Positions 15,913 to 23,171 of a stretch of 34,214 nt of DNA are shown in pieces. Where the stretch lies: the NCBI GenBank assembly GCA_041725955.1, contig JBGRQE010000036.1, positions 1 through 34,214 on the forward strand, in the 5' to 3' direction. The stretch is from JBGRPZ01 sp041725955. GTDB lineage: Bacteria; Bacteroidota; Bacteroidia; Bacteroidales; JBGRPZ01. Numbering within the stretch: the stretch's first letter is position 1; each line of letters starts with the position of its first letter. The notes beneath the pieces were generated by a model. It searched no databases, was not told the origin of the DNA, and saw only the letters and a list, made by a program, of their open reading frames with translations. The translations under genes were made by a program, and so were the position numbers.

Positions 15913-16803
15913 ATGAAAGCATATGTTTTCCCTGGACAGGGAGCACAGTTTGTAGGAATGGGTAAAGACTTATATGATAAGTCTGCTAAAGCTAAGGAGC
16001 TTTTTGAAAAAGCTAATGCTATTCTAAAGTTTCCAATAACAGATTTAATGTTTGAAGGAACTGAAGAAGATTTGAAACAGACTAAGGTTACTCAGCCTGC
16101 TGTTTTCTTGCATTCTGTTATTCTTGCTAAAACCTTAGGAGAAGATTTTAAGCCAGATATGGTTGCTGGACATTCATTGGGCGAGTTTTCTGCTTTGGTA
16201 GCAAATCAAACTTTGTCGTTCGAAGATGGTTTAAAGTTGGTTTATCAGCGTGCTATGGCTATGCAAAAGGCTTGTGAGCTAGAACCATCAACTATGGCTG
16301 CAATTCTTGGCTTGGAGGATAAAACAGTTGAAAATGTTTTAGAGACTATAGAAGGAGAGGTAGTTGTTGCTGCAAATTATAATTGTCCTGGTCAGTTGGT
16401 GATTTCAGGTTCAATAGATGGTGTCAATTTGGCATGCGAAAAATTGAAAGAAGCAGGAGCAAAGAGAGCTTTAGTACTTAAGGTAGGAGGGGCTTTTCAT
16501 TCACCATTAATGGAACCTGCACGTTTGGAGTTAGCTGAAGCAATAAATGCTACTAAGTTTAAACAAGGAGGCTGTAAGATTTATCAAAATGTTACCGGAC
16601 AGTCTGTTAATGACCCAGAGATTATCAAGAAAAACTTGATTTCTCAATTAACTGCTCCTGTTCGTTGGACTCAAATTATGCAAAATATGGTTGCTGATGG
16701 AGCAAAATCTTTTGTTGAAGTAGGTCCAGGAACAGCTCTTTGTGGTATGTTGAAAAAACTTGATCGTAAGATTGATGCGAAGAATGCATCAGATTTCTTA
16801 TAG
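15913..16803 (+). CDS. fabD: Malonyl-CoA:ACP transacylase
   Basis: This enzyme transfers malonyl from CoA to acyl carrier protein and so supplies the extender unit for fatty acid synthesis. The 296 residues contain the N-terminal FPGQGAQFVGMG, the nucleophile elbow GHSLGEFSAL (Ser88), Arg113 in YQRAMAMQKA that binds the malonyl carboxylate, and the catalytic His196 in GGAFHSPLM. Near the C-terminus is VEVGPGTALCGMLKK. All are intact and the length is normal. It stands apart from other fatty acid genes. A strong terminator follows immediately. Confidence 0.96.
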   Translation: MKAYVFPGQGAQFVGMGKDLYDKSAKAKELFEKANAILKFPITDLMFEGTEEDLKQTKVTQPAVFLHSVILAKTLGEDFKPDMVAGHSLGEFSALVANQTLSFEDGLKLVYQRAMAMQKACELEPSTMAAILGLEDKTVENVLETIEGEVVVAANYNCPGQLVISGSIDGVNLACEKLKEAGAKRALVLKVGGAFHSPLMEPARLELAEAINATKFKQGGCKIYQNVTGQSVNDPEIIKKNLISQLTAPVRWTQIMQNMVADGAKSFVEVGPGTALCGMLKKLDRKIDAKNASDFL

Positions 16804-16824
16804 GTCTTAAAGCAAAAATAAGAT

Positions 16825-16855
16825 AGCTGTTCCTTTATGGAACAGCTTTTTTTTT
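16825..16855 (+). terminator. Terminator of fabD
   Basis: AGCTGTTCC at 16825-16833 and GGAACAGCT at 16839-16847 form a perfect 9-bp stem with a 5-nt loop, followed by nine T residues. This is a canonical intrinsic terminator. Confidence 0.92.
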
Positions 16856-16887
16856 CACTATTTAATTTTCTAAAATAGCATTTTATA

Positions 16888-18369
16888 ATGGCTTTATTTC
16901 AGAAACTTACCCCTAAGAAAATAGTTCTTTTTTTATTCTTTGTTTATGCTTGTATATATTTTGTTGAAGCTATACCCAATAACTACTTTTTTCGAAATTC
17001 AGCTACAGATTTAGGTGGCAAGCTTCAGGCAATGTATCAAATTATGCAAGGAAATTCTCCTCGCTTTTTGATGGGATTGGACGGGAAAGATATTTCCTAT
17101 TTTGCAGACCATTTTTCTCCTATAATATATTTGTTTTCTCCATTTGTTCTTGTTTTTGGAATGTATACTTTTAGCTTTCTGCAAGTTGTTTTTATATTAA
17201 TTGGTGGATGGGGAATTTATTATTATGCAAAAAACTTTTTCCAAAATAAGTGGTTCCCAGTACTATCTCTGTTTTTGTTTTTTAATCTATATGGAATATA
17301 TAGTGCTTTAGGTTTTGAGGGGCATTTTAATGTTTTGGCAGCTATGTTAGTCCCTTGGTTATTCCTCTTTTATCGTAAAGATAAGTTTATTCCTTTTGTT
17401 TTGATTTTTGCTTTTATAATCCTGAGTAAAGAAAATATGTCATTATGGCTTTTCTTTATTATGATTGGATTATTGGCGCGTGAAAAATTTAGGCCAAAGC
17501 GATTCATTATAGGCAAGTATATTTGTTTATTCTTTTCCTTAATTTATTTTGTACTGGTTTTTATGGTAGTAATGCCAAGGCTTAATCCAGGAGTCGTTCT
17601 TCAAGCTCAACATTTTGAAGTTTTAGGAGGAACAGGATCTTCCATAATTAGTAACCTACTTACTCATCCATGGGATTATATTAAATATCTTTGGTTAAAC
17701 ACTACAACAAATCCGGCAAACGATTATGTGAAAATAGAATTCTATATTTATTTGTTTGTTTGTGGAGGTTTTTTCTTTTTCCTACGTCCATATTATCTGT
17801 TAATGATAATACCTCTTATTGCACAAAAAGCATTTATTAGTAACCCGAATGTTTGGGGGCTTAACGATCATTATTCTATAGAATTTATGCCATTGTTAAT
17901 TTTAGCGGCCATAGATTTTTTAAGTTCAAAGAAATTTTCTTTTTCCTTTTCAAGGAAGTTCTTTATTGCATGTATTATTCTTGTGGTGGGTTCTATGATT
18001 CATTCATTCGATAATAGGCAATTTTGGTTTCGGAAAGAGAACGTGAAATTTTATTCCAGAAGTCATTTCCGAAGCGATTTGAATATACCGTTTATAAATG
18101 AACAGTTAAAAGATAAAATTCCTGCAAGTGCATCTGTTTGTGCAAGTAATTGTTTAGTTCCTGCTTTATATTATCATCATCAATTGTATTTTATTCCGCA
18201 TGAAAATCAGGTAGATTATTTAGTCTTCCTAGATTATACAGATGGTACATGGCCATTAACTTATGAAGAAAATAAAAAAATGATAAAAGACTATGAAGCA
18301 AATCCAGACTGGCAAAAAGTTTTAGGTAAAAATGACTTATTTATCTTTAAACGAGTAAAAGGTAGGTAG
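16888..18369 (+). CDS. DUF2079 family polytopic membrane protein
   Basis: A 493-residue protein with about ten membrane segments. The N-terminal half contains the DUF2079-like pattern: FRNSATDLGGKLQAMYQI, then ADHFSPIIYLFSPFVLVFG, then YYYAKNFFQNKW. The DUF2079 family resembles GT-C glycosyltransferases, with an acidic residue after the first helix and conserved HFSP. The C-terminal soluble part (about 380-493) would lie outside the membrane. The function is unproven; transfer of a lipid-linked sugar is the usual guess. It stands alone between two terminators. Confidence 0.78.
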   Translation: MALFQKLTPKKIVLFLFFVYACIYFVEAIPNNYFFRNSATDLGGKLQAMYQIMQGNSPRFLMGLDGKDISYFADHFSPIIYLFSPFVLVFGMYTFSFLQVVFILIGGWGIYYYAKNFFQNKWFPVLSLFLFFNLYGIYSALGFEGHFNVLAAMLVPWLFLFYRKDKFIPFVLIFAFIILSKENMSLWLFFIMIGLLAREKFRPKRFIIGKYICLFFSLIYFVLVFMVVMPRLNPGVVLQAQHFEVLGGTGSSIISNLLTHPWDYIKYLWLNTTTNPANDYVKIEFYIYLFVCGGFFFFLRPYYLLMIIPLIAQKAFISNPNVWGLNDHYSIEFMPLLILAAIDFLSSKKFSFSFSRKFFIACIILVVGSMIHSFDNRQFWFRKENVKFYSRSHFRSDLNIPFINEQLKDKIPASASVCASNCLVPALYYHHQLYFIPHENQVDYLVFLDYTDGTWPLTYEENKKMIKDYEANPDWQKVLGKNDLFIFKRVKGR

Positions 18370-18465
18370 GTAAAATTACAATTTTAGGTATTTAAAGACA
18401 TTGGTCAGTGTAATGACCTAAGATAATTACTTTGAAGATAGCGTTTATAAGCGTGGTAATAAAGT

Positions 18466-18499
18466 AAAAGGGTTGTTCAATTTTTTGAACAACCCTTTT
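18466..18499. terminator. Bidirectional terminator between convergent genes
   Basis: AAAAGGGTTGTTCAA (18466-18480) and its exact complement (18485-18499) form a 15-bp stem with a TTTT loop and A/T runs on both sides. It serves the DUF2079 gene and the T9SS cargo gene. The stem core GGGTTGTTCAA recurs at 25420-25456. Confidence 0.92.
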
Positions 18500-18510
18500 T
18501 TAGTCTTCTT

Positions 18511-20151
18511 TTACTTCAGAATAATTCTTTTTACTCCTTTAATCTGTGCTTCTTTTGAAATGCGAACCATATAAACTCCAGAAGGAAGTTCGTTCAATTC
18601 AACACGATTTTTGTTTGGAGCTAAAGTAGAGCTTTTTACAACTGCACCTTGCATATTGATAATTTGTAAATCCATATTATCTTCAACAACAATATTAATT
18701 GCGTCTTGACATGGGTTAGGATAAACATCAAAGTTTACTTTTTCTGTTTCTATAATTGCAGTAGGAGTGTCTCCAGTAGAAAGAGTAATGTTATCTATTT
18801 CCCAAGTGGCTGTACTTTTGTCAGTACTATTATAAACAAATGCAATATGGGTGTTTTTAGTCACATATTTATCTAAAGAGATAGCACCAGAATTGGTCCA
18901 AGACCAATAAGGTTCTGCTGGAGCCCAATTTGCGTTAAGTTCTTTCCATGTAGCAGCTTTTGGGTCGCCACTTTTATAATCAGTAGAAACCATAACTTTT
19001 AAAGGAAGACCTTTAAAGCCTTGAGCATTGTCAAAAGACAAACTAACATTTGTATATTTACTTAAATCGAATACAGGAGAGATCAACCAATCTTCATTTT
19101 CGTATTTCTTTCCTGAAAATCCATTCATATAAGCATATTTCTTTTTGTTTTTATCGTCTTCTTTAACTATCCATGCTTGGTCTCCTTTAATACTAACAGG
19201 AGTCCATCCATTAAGACCATTTTCGAAGTCTTCAGTATAGAAGTTAGTAAATTCCTTAACTACAGCGCTAGTAAGAGGGAAAGTACCATCAATTTTGTAT
19301 TTTGCATTTTCTCCAGCATTTGTGTAAGGGAAAATATAGAAAAAGTATTCTTTTCCGTTGGTAGCATTAATAAAGTTTGCTCCTTCAACACCAGCTTTTA
19401 CATTTGCATATACAGTACCTGCAGTAAGATCTAAATTGTTTTTGTATCCTTTACCATCAGCAGGAATAACAGGAGTGTTTTTTTCTCCACCTACAATTAA
19501 GTATCTTTCAGGAACAACACCATCTGTAGCATCTTTCCAGCTTACGCTAACAGAATTAGAACCACTTGCTGCCTTGAATTCTGTAGGATAAGAAGTAGGA
19601 GTTCCTAGTAGTGCAGGCCAAGTTTCGAAACCTGCATTAGGAATAGAAATAGCTGTTCCTGCAGGACATTCAAATTTTACATCATCAACATAACTAATTT
19701 CTCCAGGTACAAATTCACTTTTAGGAACATCATAAAAACGAATTCTTACAGCAGCTTCAGTTGCTCCACTAGGAACCGCACCTGTAATAGTGAATTCTTC
19801 CCAATCGGCTGAAGCAGGTCCTGCATAAACATTTTTTTGAGTAGATTTAGCACCAGTCCAATCAATAATACCTGTAATACGAACATTTTTACTTGCCTTA
19901 ACCCAAAAAGACAATTTAAAATCTGCTCCTGAAATTGCAACTTTATTTTCCATCTGAAAGTCACAAGACGATTGCATGTCTGTATTTACAACTACTTTAA
20001 CTGCAGCTGAACCTTCGTGAACTATTGTGGTTTCTTTATAAGTTTCAATACCTGTATCACCTGTCCATGATTCTGGAAGACGTTGGGCATTGATATTAGT
20101 TAATGATAAAAACAGCAAACTTAGTGTTGCTAGAATAGTAGCTCTTTTCAT
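18511..20151 (-). CDS. Secreted T9SS cargo protein: CBM-like, FN3-like and choice-of-anchor J domains
   Basis: A 546-residue exported protein. A Sec signal peptide occupies residues 1-22 (cut after NINA). Residues about 25-155 look like a carbohydrate-binding-module-type beta-sandwich (HEGSAAVKV, FKLSFWVKASKNVRITG, YVDDVKF). About 190-300 is a fibronectin-III-like region (GSNSVSVSWKD). About 303-460 is a choice-of-anchor J/MAM-like domain (FEDGLNGW-type opening, here FENGLNGWTPVS, then DWLISPVFDLSKY and WEIDNITLS). The last 75 residues are a type A T9SS sorting domain (FDVYPNPCQDAI, LPSGVYMVRI, GVKRIILK). No catalytic domain is visible; an adhesive or matrix role at the cell surface is plausible. 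It lies 47 bp after another T9SS cargo gene and may share its transcript. Confidence 0.85.
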   Translation of the reverse strand: MKRATILATLSLLFLSLTNINAQRLPESWTGDTGIETYKETTIVHEGSAAVKVVVNTDMQSSCDFQMENKVAISGADFKLSFWVKASKNVRITGIIDWTGAKSTQKNVYAGPASADWEEFTITGAVPSGATEAAVRIRFYDVPKSEFVPGEISYVDDVKFECPAGTAISIPNAGFETWPALLGTPTSYPTEFKAASGSNSVSVSWKDATDGVVPERYLIVGGEKNTPVIPADGKGYKNNLDLTAGTVYANVKAGVEGANFINATNGKEYFFYIFPYTNAGENAKYKIDGTFPLTSAVVKEFTNFYTEDFENGLNGWTPVSIKGDQAWIVKEDDKNKKKYAYMNGFSGKKYENEDWLISPVFDLSKYTNVSLSFDNAQGFKGLPLKVMVSTDYKSGDPKAATWKELNANWAPAEPYWSWTNSGAISLDKYVTKNTHIAFVYNSTDKSTATWEIDNITLSTGDTPTAIIETEKVNFDVYPNPCQDAINIVVEDNMDLQIINMQGAVVKSSTLAPNKNRVELNELPSGVYMVRISKEAQIKGVKRIILK

Positions 20152-20198
20152 TACTTATCGGTTTAATTAATTAATGTAATTCAAGAACTTTTTTTTAT

Positions 20199-21773
20199 TT
20201 ATTCTATTATGATCTTTTTATGAATTATCTGACTGTTATTATCAATTGAAGTTCTTAATATATATATTCCAGGATTTAAGTTGTTAATTGTTAGTTGACT
20301 ATCCTTGTTGATCGTTTTTTTAAATAACAACCTTCCTTTTATGGAGAAAATATTTATATCTAATTCCCTTTTGTTATTATTTTCGATAAAGACTAATCCT
20401 TTTGAAGGATTTGGGAAAATTCTAATGCTATTATCTGTATTAGTTTTTTCTTTTATGTCAGTTGTTTTACAGAAAGATCCAGGAGAAGCATACAAAATAT
20501 TCTCTTCATTTATTTTTATGCTATAGTTTATTGTTGCTTTCCACGATGAAGGAGCATCATTGGGTAAATTTGGATTACATATTTGGATGCTATGCCCTTT
20601 TCCATCTGCTAATTTATCCCATGGCGATTTATTATCATAATAAATATATGCAATTGTTTTTCCTTGTGCATCTTTTAGTTGAATATCTTCACCTTCATTT
20701 TTAAGATTACCTTTTGTGAATTGAAAACATAAAAGTTTAGGGAAGTAATGTTTAAGTTGATCTGTGTTTTTTGCAATGACTATAACGGATTTTTTCTTCA
20801 ATATAAACTTGGGAAATATAAAGTCTATTCCCTTTGTAAAATGATAACCTTCCATTTGAATATCATTTTCTGAATTATTATAGAGCTCAATAAACTCAAG
20901 CTCTTCTGTCTTTCCAGGAGGATTATATAAAATCTCTGAGAATATAATAGGAGAAGGAGTGTCAAGTACTTCTATATATTCTTCCTTCAAATATGAATCT
21001 GCTTTTTCTCCTTTTGTAGTTAATTTAATACTGTATATTCCAGGAGTATTGTATGTGATTTCTTTTGGGTGTTTTTGGTTAGAAGTTGATGGAGAACCTC
21101 CTTCAAATTCCCATAAATATTTAGTTGCCTTACCTGAAGAGAAATTGTAGAATTTAATATCTCTCCCTTTAGTTATGCATTTTACTTTTGATTTGAAGAA
21201 TGCTTTTATTTCCTGTTTTTCTGTACTTCCAGGTGTGCAATATATTTTTTCTTCATTATTGTTTTTTGCTTTTTCAAAAGTGCATGCCTCCCAATTTAGT
21301 GCAAAACGGTTGTCGCTTTCTAAGTTTGTTAATATCAGTGACGAACCCTTGCCATCGGCTTTAGGATTCCAAGGAATATCATTTTTGTATTCAATCTTAT
21401 TTATAATCTCATCTTTTGAGTTTTTGATGCTAAGTTTTTCTCCTTCATTTGCCAAACTGCCTTCGTTCCATTGTAAGGCTTGAATATTAAATGTTTGTGC
21501 AAATTTATTTGCATCCTTAGCTATTACCAAAAAGTTTTTGGGTTGTATAATTACTTTTGGGAAAGTATATGAAATTCCAGAATCGAAGTAGCAACCCTCC
21601 ATATTAAATTCAGTATTGCTACTATTATATAACTCAATAAATTCTAAAGAATCTATAGTGCCAGGAGGGTTATACATGATCTCAGAAATCTTTATAGAAG
21701 AGTTTTCCTGAGCATAAATTGCTGGTAATGTGAATAAATTTAGAATAAACAGAAATAGATATAGATTTCTCAT
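20199..21773 (-). CDS. Secreted T9SS cargo protein: lamin-tail, PKD, lamin-tail domains
   Basis: From ATG at 21773 the product is 524 residues with a clean signal peptide (MRNLYLFLFILNLFTLPAIYA); an ATG 13 codons upstream would add a polar stretch before it. Two lamin-tail domains, about 27-170 and 278-425, are internal duplicates. Each begins SEI(M/L)YNPPG, then LEFIELYN, and ends with PW..(K)ADGKGSS/HS. Between them, at about 195-275, is a PKD-like domain (YLWEFEGGSPST, NTPGIYSIKLTTKG). The C-terminal 75 residues are a T9SS sorting domain (IRIFPNPSKG, LNPGIYILRT). No catalytic residues are visible, so this is probably a structural or adhesive surface protein. A -7-like TACTTTTG (minus strand, 21789-21796) lies 15 bp before the start, but it has no clear -33 box. 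Confidence 0.85.
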   Translation of the reverse strand: MRNLYLFLFILNLFTLPAIYAQENSSIKISEIMYNPPGTIDSLEFIELYNSSNTEFNMEGCYFDSGISYTFPKVIIQPKNFLVIAKDANKFAQTFNIQALQWNEGSLANEGEKLSIKNSKDEIINKIEYKNDIPWNPKADGKGSSLILTNLESDNRFALNWEACTFEKAKNNNEEKIYCTPGSTEKQEIKAFFKSKVKCITKGRDIKFYNFSSGKATKYLWEFEGGSPSTSNQKHPKEITYNTPGIYSIKLTTKGEKADSYLKEEYIEVLDTPSPIIFSEILYNPPGKTEELEFIELYNNSENDIQMEGYHFTKGIDFIFPKFILKKKSVIVIAKNTDQLKHYFPKLLCFQFTKGNLKNEGEDIQLKDAQGKTIAYIYYDNKSPWDKLADGKGHSIQICNPNLPNDAPSSWKATINYSIKINEENILYASPGSFCKTTDIKEKTNTDNSIRIFPNPSKGLVFIENNNKRELDINIFSIKGRLLFKKTINKDSQLTINNLNPGIYILRTSIDNNSQIIHKKIIIE

Positions 21774-21827
21774 ATTGTCGTTTTTAGACAAAAGTAAGAA
21801 ATGTCTGTTCACTGTTCCATAGTTTAT

Positions 21828-22661
21828 CTAGGATAAAGCAGCCTCTTTCTTTTCGATTCTTTTCGAAATATTTATTCCTAATTCATAAAGAAGCATTAAG
21901 GGGATAACCACTAATATTTGGCTAAAGATATCTGGTGGGGTAATTATTGCTGAAAGAACCAATAGTACAACAAAGGTGTATTTTCTATTTTTCCTTAAAA
22001 AACCAGATGTTATTAGTCCAACTTTTGTTAAGAAATATATAATTATAGGAAGCTCAAAAACGAGACCCACTGAAAAGTTTAATGATACTACTGTGCTGAT
22101 ATACGATTTTAGATGTATCGTATTATTTACCATAGTGCTTGTTTGGTAATTTCCCAAGAAGTTAATGGTGAGAGGTGTAATAACATAGTAACTAAATAGA
22201 ACTCCTAGAAAAAAAAGAAAGCTACATACAAAAACAGCATAATTTGAATTCTTTTTTTCTTTACTGTTTAATGCAGGTTTAATAAATTTCCAAATCTCGG
22301 ATAGTAAATAAGGAAATCCAATAGTAAGTCCGGCCATAAAAGATACATAAAGATGTGTCATGAATTGCCCAGACATATTAATGTTAATAAGTTGGATCTT
22401 ACTATTGTCCAAGCAAAGATTGTTAATGTTTAATGCTTTGCCAATTGCACATAAACCCTTATAAGTAAGGAAGTCATTATTTAGAGGAGCATATAAGATC
22501 TCATCAAAAATAAATTTCTTTCCAAAGAATGCTATTATGGCTAGAATAATTATTACCAGAACAGAACGGATTAGATGCCATCTAAGTTCTTCTAGATGTT
22601 CCCAAAAGCTCATTTCCGATTCAGTATTAATACTTTCATTGGAGTTTTTAGTATTGCCCAT
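21828..22661 (-). CDS. tatC: Sec-independent protein translocase TatC
   Basis: This is the membrane receptor of the twin-arginine translocase, which binds RR signal peptides of folded proteins. I place the start at ATG 22661 (277 residues), because the 22 codons upstream in frame do not fit the family. The N-terminal motif SFWEHLEELRWHLIRSV is typical, with the conserved Glu of HLEELR. Six membrane segments follow, including GLTIGFPYLLSEIWKFIKPAL, FSYYVITPLTINFL and LSAIITPPDIFSQ. No tatA/tatB gene is adjacent in the window. It is 54 bp upstream of two T9SS cargo genes on the same strand. Confidence 0.95.
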   Translation of the reverse strand: MGNTKNSNESINTESEMSFWEHLEELRWHLIRSVLVIIILAIIAFFGKKFIFDEILYAPLNNDFLTYKGLCAIGKALNINNLCLDNSKIQLININMSGQFMTHLYVSFMAGLTIGFPYLLSEIWKFIKPALNSKEKKNSNYAVFVCSFLFFLGVLFSYYVITPLTINFLGNYQTSTMVNNTIHLKSYISTVVSLNFSVGLVFELPIIIYFLTKVGLITSGFLRKNRKYTFVVLLVLSAIITPPDIFSQILVVIPLMLLYELGINISKRIEKKEAALS

Positions 22662-22900
22662 TATAAATAAAAAAGTGATTAATAACTTGGTTGAATTTAT
22701 ACTAGAAGTTTGTGAAATACAGTACAACTTATTGAAACCTTTTTACAAAAAAGGAGTATAGAGCAAATAAGTAATCTGTAAAAAAAATAAATTCTATTGT
22801 TGCAAGAAATTGTTTTCGGCACTAAAGTAATGAAAAATGAATTTTCAGGAATAGTTTTTTACACCGATCTTACCATTGATTACCCTCACTCTTACCCTTA

Positions 22901-23010
22901 ATCAGATCTAAACCTCCTAGGTATCAGATCTAAACCTCCTAGGTATTTAATGAAAACCTCCTAGGTATTTAATAAAAACCTCCTAGATATTTAATGAAAA
23001 CCTCCTAGGT
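22901..23010. repeat. Five tandem 22-bp repeats with an operator-like core
   Basis: Five exact-length units begin at 22901, 22923, 22945, 22967 and 22989. Units 1 and 2 are identical and open with ATCAGATCTA (containing the palindrome AGATCT). Units 3 and 5 are identical and open with ATTTAATGAA. Unit 4 is like 3 with two changes (TAAA for TGAA, AGAT for AGGT). All share the core AACCTCCTAGGT, which contains ACCT-CCT-AGGT, an inverted repeat with a 3-nt centre, and the palindrome CCTAGG. The period is about two helical turns. Confidence 0.92.
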
Positions 23011-23072
23011 ATTGATGTAATGTTTGTTGAAGGTGTTTGCACTTAGGGTGTTTAGTATTTCATATATCTAAG

Positions 23073-23108
23073 ATAAAAGGCAAGACTCTCAGGAGCCTTG
23101 CCTTTTAT
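23073..23108 (-). terminator. Terminator of the NhaC-family antiporter gene
   Basis: ATAAAAGGCAAG (23073-23084) and CTTGCCTTTTAT (23097-23108) form a 12-bp stem, with an inner CTC/GAG pairing in the loop. It lies about 65 bp past the stop codon on the minus strand. Confidence 0.82.
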
Positions 23109-23171
23109 TATTCTAAAGAATGTTAGTTTATGTTATAGTGCGTATTATACGCAGTTTTAATCTTTATCAAT

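Larger units (their letters stand above)
22662..23171. other. Gene-free stretch of 510 bp between tatC and the antiporter gene
   Basis: This stretch holds the upstream region of tatC, a short run with three TTACC words (about 22870-22898), an array of five 22-bp tandem repeats (22901-23010), and the terminator of the antiporter gene (23073-23108). I found no convincing small ORF and no good promoter consensus match for tatC. Confidence 0.6.

Noticed and set aside
22662..22727. Upstream start extending TatC by 22 residues
   Set aside because: The extension has no family similarity; ATG 22661 gives the usual short polar N-terminus before SFWEHLEELR.
22901..23010. CRISPR array
   Set aside because: The units are contiguous 22-bp tandem repeats with no unique spacers, and there are no cas genes nearby.
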